From an uncultured Roseburia sp. (GTDB lineage Bacteria; Bacillota; Clostridia; Lachnospirales; Lachnospiraceae): DNA of 46,537 nt. The stretch lies in contig CAMWKH010000024.1 of assembly GCA_947174805.1 (NCBI GenBank), positions 1 through 46,537 of the forward strand, given 5' to 3'. Position numbers and translations under genes: made by a program. Positions 7,481 through 15,499 of this stretch are shown one piece after another; positions within the stretch are counted from its first letter, which is position 1, and each line of letters begins with the position of its first letter. The notes under the pieces are model-generated. The model was given only the letters and a program-made list of their open reading frames with translations. It did no database searches and had not been told where the DNA came from.

Positions 7481-8119
7481 ATGAAGAAGTTACTTGGATA
7501 TTATGATTATACGGTGATACTTACATATTGCGGAATGCTGTCTGCCTTTGCAGGCATACTCCGGGTGATAGGAGGGAATTACTGGGAGGCGGTATTCTGT
7601 CTTATGTTTGCCGGGGTCTGCGACATGTTTGACGGAACGGTGGCCGCCACAAAAGACAGGACAGAAAGGGAAAAAAGATTTGGAATCCAGATTGATTCTT
7701 TCAGCGATCTGATCAGCTTTGGGGTTCTTCCTGGGCTTTTTGTCTACATGATTTCCAATCAAAGTCTTCTTGTGGGGATCTTGGCGGCTCTCTTTGTGCT
7801 GTGCACCCTGATTCGTCTCTCCTATTTTAATGTTTTGGAGGAGGAGCGGCAGAGACATACCGATGAGGGAAGAAAAAGCTACATAGGGGTTCCGGTGACT
7901 ACCATGGCGGTTTCCCTGCCTTTATTCTATCTTTTGTATGATTACAGGCTGTGTAAGACAGTTCTGTGTTTTCCACTGCTTTTAATATTTATGGGAGCAG
8001 GATTCCTATCCCCCATTGAGATACGCAAACCCGGAGTGGCAGGAAAAGTATGCTTGATTGTTGTGGGTATTGTTGAAATGCTGGGAATGCTTATGTTTAT
8101 GGGATGGAATATGGTATGA
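7481..8119 (+). CDS. pssA: CDP-diacylglycerol--serine O-phosphatidyltransferase
   Basis: This 212-residue multispanning protein carries the CDP-alcohol phosphatidyltransferase signature, with D48, D51-G52, A55, D72 and D76 in 'CDMFDGTVAATKDR' and 'GIQIDSFSD'. It should join serine to CDP-diacylglycerol to give phosphatidylserine in the membrane. The directly following psd gene supports serine, rather than glycerophosphate or inositol, as the acceptor. AAAGGAG lies 10 bases before the ATG. The stop codon overlaps the psd start in an ATGA junction. Confidence 0.88.
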   Translation: MKKLLGYYDYTVILTYCGMLSAFAGILRVIGGNYWEAVFCLMFAGVCDMFDGTVAATKDRTEREKRFGIQIDSFSDLISFGVLPGLFVYMISNQSLLVGILAALFVLCTLIRLSYFNVLEEERQRHTDEGRKSYIGVPVTTMAVSLPLFYLLYDYRLCKTVLCFPLLLIFMGAGFLSPIEIRKPGVAGKVCLIVVGIVEMLGMLMFMGWNMV

Positions 8120-8955
8120 AGGATTCATTGATATTAAGAGTTTTATACAGGACGGTTCCGGGGAGAATGGTTTTAAAGATTCTAGTACACCCCTGGGTAA
8201 GTCTTGCGGCAGGGCAGTTTCTTTCCTGCCCAGTTTCCAGGGCTCTTGTTCCCTGGTATATCCGAAAGAATCACATAGATATGTCAAATGTAGTGACTCC
8301 TCACGGCGGATTTTCTTCTTTTAACGCATTTTTTACAAGGAAGAGAGATACCAGGAGAGGGTTTAAAGCGAAAGAAGGAGAGGTACTCAGTCCCTGCGAC
8401 GGATATCTCACCCCTGTTAAAATAGAAAATGGTACTGTGTTTGATATTAAGAATGCAGGATATTCCCTGGCAGATTTGCTGAAAAGCCCTGTCCTTGGGG
8501 AAAAGTATAAGGAAGGTATGGCACTTATTTTCCGGCTGACACCTGCCAATTACCACAGATACTGTTTTCCTGCAAGGGGAAAAATTCTTGCATCCCAAAG
8601 GATTGAGGGTGTGCTCCACTGCGTCAGGCCGGTGGCGCTTCAGACATTTCCCGTGTTTGTACAAAATACCAGGGAGTATGTTGTGATGAGGACAGATGAT
8701 TTCGGGACCATGGTGCAGATGGAGATTGGCGCCCTTTTGGTGGGGAAAATAAAAAACCACAACCGGGCACGCAAAACAATGCAGGTTCAGGCGGGGGAAG
8801 AAAAAGGTTATTTTGAATTTGGAGGTTCCACGATTGTCCTGCTGTTTGAGAGGGACAAGGTGCTTTTAAAGGAAGAATTGTACAGAAGGATTGACGGCAA
8901 TGGGGAGATTCCCGTACATATAGGAGAGCCGGTGGCGTGTAACATAAAGCTGTAA
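8116..8955 (+). CDS. psd: Phosphatidylserine decarboxylase proenzyme
   Basis: A 279-residue phosphatidylserine decarboxylase, which converts phosphatidylserine to phosphatidylethanolamine using a pyruvoyl group made by self-cleavage. The cleavage motif GGST is at residues 236-239, in the GGST form seen in many clostridia, with S238 becoming the pyruvoyl. The conserved 'PCDG' aspartate (D95) and the 'YHRYCFPARG' histidine (H147) are present. The ATG at 8116 overlaps the pssA stop (ATGA), indicating translational coupling. A membrane-surface location is expected. Together with pssA it gives the cell a complete PE branch. Confidence 0.93.
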   Translation: MKDSLILRVLYRTVPGRMVLKILVHPWVSLAAGQFLSCPVSRALVPWYIRKNHIDMSNVVTPHGGFSSFNAFFTRKRDTRRGFKAKEGEVLSPCDGYLTPVKIENGTVFDIKNAGYSLADLLKSPVLGEKYKEGMALIFRLTPANYHRYCFPARGKILASQRIEGVLHCVRPVALQTFPVFVQNTREYVVMRTDDFGTMVQMEIGALLVGKIKNHNRARKTMQVQAGEEKGYFEFGGSTIVLLFERDKVLLKEELYRRIDGNGEIPVHIGEPVACNIKL

Positions 8956-9070
8956 TTTTTTGTGGCTTTGTAAAATGACCACTCATTTTTCGTAAAACAT
9001 TGACAGAAATGCCAGAAAATGATAGCTTTAAATGAGATGTTTTAAGCTGAATGTAAAAAGGAGAAATAAA

Positions 9071-10444
9071 ATGAGTGACAAGAAAATTCCATACAAGATT
9101 TATTTAGAAGAAAATGAGATGCCCACCAAGTGGTACAATGTGCGGGCGGATATGAAAAATAAACCGGCGCCCCTGTTAAACCCGGAGACTTTAAAGCCAA
9201 TGACTTTGGAGGAGCTTTCCGGTGTGTTCTGCGAAGAGCTGGCAAGACAGGAACTGGACGATACCACGGCTTACATTGATATCCCCCAGGAAATCAGGAA
9301 GTTTTATAAGATGTACCGCCCCTCGCCCTTAGTGCGGGCTTACTGTCTGGAGGAAAAACTGGATACCCCGGCAAAAATTTATTATAAGTTTGAGGGAAAC
9401 AATACCAGCGGGAGCCACAAGTTAAATTCCGCCATTGCCCAGGCATATTACGCCAAGGAACAGGGGTTAAAAGGCGTGACCACAGAGACGGGTGCAGGCC
9501 AGTGGGGAACGGCACTTTCCATGGCTTGTTCTTATTTTGGATTGGATTGTAAAGTATATATGGTAAAAGTTTCCTATGAGCAGAAACCTTTCCGGAGAGA
9601 GGTAATGCGTACATACGGAGCCAGTGTCACACCCTCCCCTTCCGATACCACCCAGGTGGGGAGAAAGATACTGGCGGAGCATCCGGGAACCAGCGGAAGC
9701 CTTGGCTGTGCCATCTCAGAGGCTGTGGAAGCTGCACTTGGGACGGAAGGTTACCGTTATGTGCTGGGAAGCGTGTTAAACCAGGTGCTTTTACATCAGT
9801 CTGTTATCGGTTTAGAGGCGAAAGCGGCACTGGATAAATATGGTATTGAGCCGGATATTATCATCGGCTGTGCCGGTGGGGGATCCAATTTAGGAGGTTT
9901 GATTTCTCCTTTTATGGGAGAAAAATTAAAGGGAAATAAAAATTACCGGATTATCGCAGTGGAGCCGGCCTCCTGCCCAAGTTTGACCAGGGGAAGATAC
10001 GCTTACGATTTCTGCGATACGGGAAAAGTCTGCCCCCTTGCAAAAATGTATACCCTGGGCAGCGGGTTTATTCCCTCTGCAAACCATGCGGGAGGCCTTA
10101 GGTATCACGGCATGAGTTCCACTTTATCCCAGCTTTACGACGACGGGCTTATGGAAGCCGTGTCTGTGGAACAGACATCTGTATTTGATGCCGCCGTACA
10201 GTTTGCCAGGGTGGAGGGAATCCTTCCGGCGCCGGAAAGTTCCCACGCTATCCGTGTAGCTATTGACGAGGCATTAAAGTGCAAGGAGACAGGGGAGGAA
10301 AAAACCATTGTCTTTGGTCTCACTGGAACGGGATATTTTGATATGGTGGCATATCAGAAGTATAACGACGGTAATATGCAGGATTATATTCCCACAGATG
10401 AGGATTTAAAGCCTGGATTTGCATCCCTTCCCCAAATAGGTTAA
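9071..10444 (+). CDS. TrpB2-type PLP-dependent tryptophan synthase beta-like protein
   Basis: A 457-residue PLP enzyme. The lysine that binds the cofactor is K117 in 'NNTSGSHKLNSA', and the phosphate-binding glycine loop is 'GCAGGGSNLGG'. Its N-terminal extension ('KIPYKIYLEENEMPTKWYN') and overall length are those of the TrpB2 subgroup rather than standard TrpB of about 400 residues. TrpB2 proteins condense indole with serine; many lack a TrpA partner and may salvage indole. No trp genes are nearby, which supports such an independent role. AAAAGGAGAAA lies before the ATG, which was preferred over the upstream in-frame ATG at 9032. A strong terminator follows, so it is monocistronic. Confidence 0.9.
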   Translation: MSDKKIPYKIYLEENEMPTKWYNVRADMKNKPAPLLNPETLKPMTLEELSGVFCEELARQELDDTTAYIDIPQEIRKFYKMYRPSPLVRAYCLEEKLDTPAKIYYKFEGNNTSGSHKLNSAIAQAYYAKEQGLKGVTTETGAGQWGTALSMACSYFGLDCKVYMVKVSYEQKPFRREVMRTYGASVTPSPSDTTQVGRKILAEHPGTSGSLGCAISEAVEAALGTEGYRYVLGSVLNQVLLHQSVIGLEAKAALDKYGIEPDIIIGCAGGGSNLGGLISPFMGEKLKGNKNYRIIAVEPASCPSLTRGRYAYDFCDTGKVCPLAKMYTLGSGFIPSANHAGGLRYHGMSSTLSQLYDDGLMEAVSVEQTSVFDAAVQFARVEGILPAPESSHAIRVAIDEALKCKETGEEKTIVFGLTGTGYFDMVAYQKYNDGNMQDYIPTDEDLKPGFASLPQIG

Positions 10445-10482
10445 ATGGGAAGTATTTTACGTGATAAAATATACATCTTAGA

Positions 10483-10520
10483 CGCCCGTTCCGGCAGCTT
10501 GCCGGAGGGGCTCTTTTTTT
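10483..10520 (+). terminator. Rho-independent terminator of the trpB2 gene
   Basis: The core stem is CCGGCA (10491-10496) with TGCCGG (10500-10505), extended by GCCC/GGGGC outer pairing, and is followed by CTTTTTTTG. Confidence 0.85.
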
Positions 10521-10575
10521 GTTTCCCAAATCTGATATACTTTGATTTGAGATGAAAAGAGGAGGAATCATTCAA

Positions 10576-11403
10576 ATGAAAAATCTAAAAAAATTTGCGC
10601 TGCCCACCGTTTTCTGGTTGATTTTTGAAACCATAGCCGTTACCATGTGGCTTACAAAGGACAATTTATTTTATCTGTTAAATTTCAGTTACATCGGAAC
10701 ATCCATTGCAGCAGGGTTTCTCTTGTTTAAACTTCGCTACAAACACGCCCGGAGAGTGGCCCAATTTTTGGTGGGAACTTATATGCTTGTGTATCTTGGT
10801 TTGATATCCAATGAGAATATGCAGATAGAAGGATTCTGGTACTATCTTTTTACCGGGGTGTTTGAAGCGGCCACCATCCATTATGCGGTGGCAAAAATAT
10901 TCGGGCCTCTGATTTTTGGCCGGGGATGGTGCGGGTTCGCTTGCTGGACGGCAATGATTCTTGATTTGCTCCCCTATAAAACCCCACAGCAGCCCAGGAA
11001 AAAGTGGGGATTTATAAGGTATATTACCTTTGTGCTGTCGTTCCTTTTTGTCAGTGCCCTGTTTTTAGCCCAGGTAAAAAATATGGAAAGGATTATGTTC
11101 TGGGCGTTTTTGATTGGAAATGTGTTGTATTACACGGTTGGAATTATTTTGGCCTTTGCCCTGAAGGATAACCGTGCTTTTTGCAAATACATATGCCCCA
11201 TCACCGTGTTTTTAAAGCCTATGTCCTATTTTTCCCTTATGCGCATCAAATGTGACGAGAGCAAATGTATCTCCTGCGGCAAGTGCAAAAGGGTCTGTCC
11301 CATGGATGTGGACGTAACGGATAATTCAAGAAAACGAAGAAACGGGACAGAGTGCATTTTATGTATGGAATGTGCGAAGGCGTGTCCCAAAAACGCATTA
11401 TAA
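10576..11403 (+). CDS. NapH/CcoG-like polyferredoxin membrane protein
   Basis: A 275-residue membrane protein with about five hydrophobic segments and a C-terminal cytosolic pair of 4Fe-4S motifs: 'CISCGKCKRVCP' and 'CILCMECAKACP'. Two more cysteine clusters occur at membrane edges: 'GRGWCGFACW' and 'CKYICP'. This is the layout of NapH/CcoG/RdxA-type proteins, which pass electrons between the membrane and soluble partners. GAGGAGGAAT precedes the ATG at 10576. No reductase gene adjoins it, so the electron partner is unknown; it appears to be a single-gene unit. Confidence 0.85.
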   Translation: MKNLKKFALPTVFWLIFETIAVTMWLTKDNLFYLLNFSYIGTSIAAGFLLFKLRYKHARRVAQFLVGTYMLVYLGLISNENMQIEGFWYYLFTGVFEAATIHYAVAKIFGPLIFGRGWCGFACWTAMILDLLPYKTPQQPRKKWGFIRYITFVLSFLFVSALFLAQVKNMERIMFWAFLIGNVLYYTVGIILAFALKDNRAFCKYICPITVFLKPMSYFSLMRIKCDESKCISCGKCKRVCPMDVDVTDNSRKRRNGTECILCMECAKACPKNAL

Positions 11404-11460
11404 CTCTTCTTTATCGTATAAAAAGGATATTTGAAACATAGTCAGTTTATGCCATAAGGC

Positions 11461-11487
11461 TTTAGATTTTTTATCCTTTGACGATAT
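11461..11487 (+). promoter_or_regulatory. Possible sigma-D (sigma-28) type promoter
   Basis: TTTA (11461-11464), a 15-base spacer, then GACGATAT (11480-11487). The -10 part closely matches the flagellar sigma element (C)CGATAT; the -35 matches the TAAA element only partly. It lies 34 bases before a FlgL/FliD-flavoured gene. Confidence 0.35.
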
Positions 11488-11521
11488 AGAATATAAGAAC
11501 GAGAAACAGGAGGAAATTATC

Positions 11522-12214
11522 ATGCGTATTACAAATCAGATGTTAGCGAAAACAGCAGCAAAAAGCGGAATTCCGCTGCAGCAGAACAGCCTGCTAAATA
11601 TAATGACAAAGCAGTACCAGTCTGAGGAAAACGGGATGCTCTCCAAAATCGGAAAGAAAAAAGACGATGATTTGACTTTTGCCGCACTTAAGCAGTTAAA
11701 GGACCGGAAAAATGAGAAGCTTCAAAAACATGCGGATTCTTTAAATGAATTTGCCTCGAAATTAAATGCGTCAGGGGAGGAGTCTCTTTTTGGAAAAGCG
11801 GAGAAAAGTGAGAGCACAGAGGATATTGTCACCAATGTACAGGGAATGGTGGATTCCTATAACAATACCTTAGACCAGTTGAAGAGCGCAGAGGGCGAAT
11901 TAAATAAGTTCTACATGGACGAATTAAAGACCTATGTGTCAGACCACAGAGAGGCTTTAAGTGCGGCGGGCGTTACGGCTGGGGCTGACGGTAAGCTTGT
12001 GATTGACGAAGAAAAACTGAAAAATGCAGATTTGGAGACATTGGAAAAAGCATTTGGAAGTACTTCCGGGTTTACAGATAAGGTTGGCTTTATCGCCGGC
12101 AGAGTATCGGAAAATGCCTCGGCCAGCGAATATGCTTTCTTAAACCAGTATAATGAGAAGGGAATTGCCAATCTGGAATCTTATGTGGCAAACCACTACA
12201 ATTTCTGGGGATAA
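11522..12214 (+). CDS. FlgL/FliD-flavoured hypothetical protein
   Basis: A 230-residue protein with no signal peptide and no membrane segment. It begins 'MRITNQM', which resembles the start of the hook-filament junction protein FlgL. Residues ~155-185 ('AGADGKLVIDEEKLKNADLE') resemble the 'DGKLxIDExKL' element near the C-terminal part of the filament cap FliD. Most of the rest is predicted helix. It is much shorter than either FlgL or FliD, so it could be a small axial or surface protein exported by the flagellar pathway. An AGGAGG site precedes the ATG. A sigma-D-like element upstream agrees with this reading. The assignment is tentative. Confidence 0.5.
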   Translation: MRITNQMLAKTAAKSGIPLQQNSLLNIMTKQYQSEENGMLSKIGKKKDDDLTFAALKQLKDRKNEKLQKHADSLNEFASKLNASGEESLFGKAEKSESTEDIVTNVQGMVDSYNNTLDQLKSAEGELNKFYMDELKTYVSDHREALSAAGVTAGADGKLVIDEEKLKNADLETLEKAFGSTSGFTDKVGFIAGRVSENASASEYAFLNQYNEKGIANLESYVANHYNFWG

Positions 12215-12313
12215 ACCGTGTAATGATATTTCCTTTTGATAAAGAATGGAATCGAAGTAATACTGAGCGGCAGCTTTATCTGACGCTTTGTATAGTTTCA
12301 GGGAGGAACAGCT

Positions 12314-13060
12314 ATGGGAATGTCGATGGATACATTGTCCCAGGGTACACTGGGCTTTACCGCAGCAAAGAAACCCGGCTGCGCTTCTGAAAAAATGTAT
12401 GGAAAAAAGAGCGGGAATCATAATAAGGCCGGGAAAAAGAAGAAATATGCATATAACCCAAGGGAAATATCCGGCGAGCTTCTGCGGGCCGCCAAAGCTT
12501 CCGGGGCAGCTGTGGTTATGGTGAAAGCCAAACAGAAAGTGGCGGTTTTGGAACAGGCTCTTTCCAGCGGCGTATATGAGGAGGCTGCTGTGCGAAGGGC
12601 TCTTGTCCATGCAAAAAAGATGGTGGAATGTTCCAAAATGAAAGTGGTTCATCTGCGGCAGGAGGAGCAGATGGCGGTAAGACATCAGCGGGAACGCCAG
12701 GGGAGAGACATAAAAAAGAAAGCCGGCATACAGCGGATGATTGCCAAAAAAGAGCAGGAATTACGGAAGAAAATTGCCCTGGAGGAAAGCCATGACCTGT
12801 TGTGGGAAAAGACAAGGAGCCAGGAGCTTTTGCAGAAAAAGAAAAATAACCGCAGGGAAGAACTGGAAAAAATTACCGATGCGGAACTTAAGTATTTGGA
12901 GAGCCAGATGCGTGAGGAGAGTGAAGGTTCTTTTTCGGATTTTTCCGGGGTCAGCTTAGAGCTTTCCGGTGCAGCGGCGGAAATGACAGAGATTGCCATG
13001 TCAGGAGATGTCTCCGGCGGGGCGGCCTCTGTGGGAACAGCGGTGGATGTGTGCGTATAA
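12314..13060 (+). CDS. Coiled-coil hypothetical protein (next to FlgL/FliD-like gene)
   Basis: A 248-residue basic protein. The first ~50 residues are Gly/Lys-rich and probably flexible. Residues ~55-205 are a long charged helix, likely a coiled coil ('RQEEQMAVRHQRERQGRDIK'), and the last ~40 residues are small, acidic and Ser/Gly/Ala-rich. No membrane or enzymatic motif was seen. GGAGG lies about 8 bases before the ATG. It follows the FlgL/FliD-like gene by 99 bases in the same direction and may share its function, but I do not recognise the family. Confidence 0.6.
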   Translation: MGMSMDTLSQGTLGFTAAKKPGCASEKMYGKKSGNHNKAGKKKKYAYNPREISGELLRAAKASGAAVVMVKAKQKVAVLEQALSSGVYEEAAVRRALVHAKKMVECSKMKVVHLRQEEQMAVRHQRERQGRDIKKKAGIQRMIAKKEQELRKKIALEESHDLLWEKTRSQELLQKKKNNRREELEKITDAELKYLESQMREESEGSFSDFSGVSLELSGAAAEMTEIAMSGDVSGGAASVGTAVDVCV

Positions 13061-13097
13061 AAAATATTTTTAATAGGAGCAGTTACTCTTTGTTTAC

Positions 13098-13122
13098 AGG
13101 CAGGGAGGGGCTGCTTCTTTTT
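13098..13122 (+). terminator. Weak terminator-like hairpin
   Basis: AGGCAG (13098-13103) can pair with CTGCTT (13111-13116), followed by CTTTTT. The stem is short, and it lies 38 bases after the preceding gene. Confidence 0.35.
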
Positions 13123-13142
13123 GTTGGGGGAGGCATTTCCTG

Positions 13143-13171
13143 TGGTCAAATCTGGAATTTTATGGTACAGT
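13143..13171 (+). promoter_or_regulatory. Possible promoter of the ATP-grasp operon
   Basis: TGGTCA (13143-13148) and TACAGT (13166-13171) are 17 bases apart, in a 190-base gap before the ATP-grasp gene. Confidence 0.35.
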
Positions 13172-13252
13172 ATTTATTGAAGCAATGAAATACTAAAATG
13201 AAAAGAGAATGAGCAGAATATAATAAAAATATATAGAAAAGAGGTAAAAAAT

Positions 13253-14593
13253 TTGGAGCTGACCAAATTGAATCAGGAGTATTGTCAGAGGATAGAGAAG
13301 GACAAAGAGGCCCATGCCCTATCCGCTGCGGAAGAAATCGCCTATATGAGCCGGTCCACGGCAAAATATCACGGGAGATGTGTCAGTACCCTTTATATAC
13401 CAAAGATATTTTTAAAACAGGATATTGAGAGGTTTCAGAAATTGATTTCCACCCTTTATGGTATTTTTGACAAGGTGATAGCAAAGTATGGGGAAGATGG
13501 AGAGTACCGAAAGCTTTTTGGATTTGATGAGAGGCTGGAGGAGCTGATTTTAAGGGAGAAGAGGTACGACTGCAATATTCCCATTGCCAGGATTGATATT
13601 TTTTATAACGAGGACACCGGGGACTTTAAATTTTGTGAGTTTAACACCGACGGCTCCAGTGCCATGAATGAGGACAGGGAATTAAATATAGGTATTAAAC
13701 GCACCCTGGGGTATAAACAGCTTTCGGATTTGTATGATCTCTCCACCTTTGAGCTCTTTGACTCCTGGGCCAGGGAGTCCCTTGGGATTTATCATTCCGC
13801 CAAAGGCTCTGTGGAGCGTCCCCACGTGGCCATTGTGGATTTTATGGAGAGCGCCACAAACAATGAGTTTGAGATTTTTGCCGAGAGTTACCGGAAGCTG
13901 GGGTTAAGCTGTGAGATCTGTGAGATACGCAAATTAAGGTACGAAGAGGGAAGGCTTTACGGGGAGGGGAATGTTCCCATCGACCTGATTTACCGCAGGG
14001 CCGTCACCTCGGATATTATGAAGTATTATGATGAGGTGGGGGATTTTATCCGGGCCGTCAAGGATGAGGCGGTTTGCCTGCTGGGAGACTTTAAAACTCA
14101 GATTGTCCACAATAAAATTATATACCGGGTGCTGCACCATCCCATGACTCAGGAATTTCTAACTTTGGAGGAATGTGAGTATGTGGAGGAGCATGTGCCT
14201 TACACAGCCCTGATGGATGCACCTTATATACCTCTGAAGGCGGTATGCCATAATAAGGATGCATGGATTTTAAAACCCCAGGATTCCTACGGTTCCAAGG
14301 GAGTATATGCAGGGGTGGAATATGAGTCTTTGGCAGAGTGGGAAAGTATTGTGAAAGGACATTTGACCAAGGACTATCTCCTGCAGGAGTTCTGTACCCC
14401 ATATCAGACCTTGAATATTGACTTTTCCAGGGGAGGGGATACAGATTTTCTACCTGTGTATAATTTGACTGGGTTATTTGTGTACGGAGGAAAATTTCAG
14501 GGGATTTATTCCAGGGTATCCAGAGGGAAGATTATATCCACACAGTACAGTGAGATTGCCCTGCCTACCATGACAGCGGCAGAAAAAAGATAA
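13253..14593 (+). CDS. Glutathionylspermidine-synthase-like ATP-grasp enzyme
   Basis: A 446-residue protein with features of the glutathionylspermidine synthase C-terminal (circularly permuted ATP-grasp) family: 'KFCEFNTDGSSAMNED' in the first third, which fits the F-N-x-E/D metal and substrate segment, then 'AWILKPQDSYGSKGV' and 'DYLLQEFCTPY' near residues 340-385, the ATP-binding lysine and glutamate elements. These enzymes form an amide bond between a carboxylate and an amine with ATP; the clostridial members' substrates are unknown. The start is TTG, with GAGGT seven bases before it. The DUF308 gene begins 12 bases after the stop, so these two are co-transcribed. Confidence 0.75.
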   Translation: MELTKLNQEYCQRIEKDKEAHALSAAEEIAYMSRSTAKYHGRCVSTLYIPKIFLKQDIERFQKLISTLYGIFDKVIAKYGEDGEYRKLFGFDERLEELILREKRYDCNIPIARIDIFYNEDTGDFKFCEFNTDGSSAMNEDRELNIGIKRTLGYKQLSDLYDLSTFELFDSWARESLGIYHSAKGSVERPHVAIVDFMESATNNEFEIFAESYRKLGLSCEICEIRKLRYEEGRLYGEGNVPIDLIYRRAVTSDIMKYYDEVGDFIRAVKDEAVCLLGDFKTQIVHNKIIYRVLHHPMTQEFLTLEECEYVEEHVPYTALMDAPYIPLKAVCHNKDAWILKPQDSYGSKGVYAGVEYESLAEWESIVKGHLTKDYLLQEFCTPYQTLNIDFSRGGDTDFLPVYNLTGLFVYGGKFQGIYSRVSRGKIISTQYSEIALPTMTAAEKR

Positions 14594-14605
14594 AGGAGAA
14601 CAGAG

Positions 14606-15199
14606 ATGAAAGAGTTTATGAGAGCAGTAAAGATAGATGTGATTGTGACTTCCGTGATTTGTATTGTTATGGGAGTGGTGCTGATTCTATTTCCCACCCA
14701 GGTGGTGACGGTGGCCTGTCAGGCCGTCGGGGTGATTCTTGCCATTCTGGGAGGCGTACGCCTTGTGTCCACACTCCTCAGCAAAGTGAAATCAGGAATC
14801 GATTTTCCCCTGGGGCTTTTGCTTTTGATTGTGGGCATTTGGATTCTTCTGCACCCGGCCAGCATTGAGAGCCTGATTTTTATCGGTGTGGGGGTCACTC
14901 TTTTTTTCCACGGAATCAAAGGGATACAGATGGCGTGGGAATCAAAGAAAAACGGATATGGAAACTGGTTTGTGTTAATGCTGTTATCTCTTTTAAATGC
15001 AGTTTTTGGCGGGGTGTGCGTGATTGACTGTTTTGGAGTGTTCACCGTGACGGCAACTATCGCATTAACCCTTGTGGGACTTGCCCTGATTTATGACGGG
15101 ATTTCCAGCATCTTTATTTTAAGCCGGGTGAGGAAAGCGGCAAAGGAAATCATACAGGATATGGAAGCTTTGGATGTACCCTACGAGGAGAGTGAGTAA
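14606..15199 (+). CDS. DUF308 (HdeD-like) membrane protein
   Basis: A 197-residue membrane protein with six hydrophobic segments arranged as repeated pairs ('MGVVLILFPTQVVTVACQAV', 'LLLLIVGIWILLHPASIESL'), typical of the DUF308/HdeD short repeat family. HdeD itself is linked to acid resistance in enterobacteria; the role in clostridia is not known. AAAGGAG precedes the ATG. It is the second gene of the ATP-grasp operon, and the next small gene starts two bases after its stop. Confidence 0.8.
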   Translation: MKEFMRAVKIDVIVTSVICIVMGVVLILFPTQVVTVACQAVGVILAILGGVRLVSTLLSKVKSGIDFPLGLLLLIVGIWILLHPASIESLIFIGVGVTLFFHGIKGIQMAWESKKNGYGNWFVLMLLSLLNAVFGGVCVIDCFGVFTVTATIALTLVGLALIYDGISSIFILSRVRKAAKEIIQDMEALDVPYEESE

Positions 15200-15200
15200 T

Positions 15201-15431
15201 ATGCGGCAGATGGAGTTTAAAATGGAGCGCATGGGGCTTTTGCAGGTGGGGGATGTGCTTCCGGTGACAGAGGGAAAACTCCCCACATCCTACTATTACA
15301 CCCTGGGCCAGGCCTTTGCCATGTCGGGAAATTATAAGTTTCATGAAAGGCTTACATCCAGGGAGGGAACAGTAATATCCGTGGAGGAGACGCCCAAGGG
15401 ATATTTTGTGACGGTGGAGTTTGACGAGTAA
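15201..15431 (+). CDS. Small hypothetical protein in the ATP-grasp operon
   Basis: A 76-residue soluble protein whose second half looks beta-rich ('REGTVISVEETPKGYFVTVE'). It begins one base after the DUF308 stop codon, with CGAGGAGAG as ribosome-binding site inside the DUF308 gene, so it should be translated. The tight spacing argues for a conserved partner of the operon. No known family is recognised. Confidence 0.7.
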   Translation: MRQMEFKMERMGLLQVGDVLPVTEGKLPTSYYYTLGQAFAMSGNYKFHERLTSREGTVISVEETPKGYFVTVEFDE

Positions 15432-15450
15432 AAGAGGGCTGTGCTATAAT
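15421..15450 (+). promoter_or_regulatory. Extended -10 promoter of the HD-GYP gene
   Basis: TTGACG (15421-15426), an 18-base spacer and TATAAT (15445-15450) with an upstream TGC extension. The -35 lies inside the last codons of the preceding small gene. Confidence 0.65.
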
Positions 15451-15499
15451 TATTTTTAGGGAATGGATTGCCTGCGGGAAAATTTGGTGAGGGAAATGT

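Noticed and set aside
8972..8989. AAAATGA-CCAC-TCATTTT hairpin after psd as a terminator
   Set aside because: The stem is almost all A-T with no separate T-run, so it is too weak to call.
12140..12685. 181-codon minus-strand open frame
   Set aside because: It lies across two real plus-strand genes and lacks a start signal; the composition is typical of a shadow frame.
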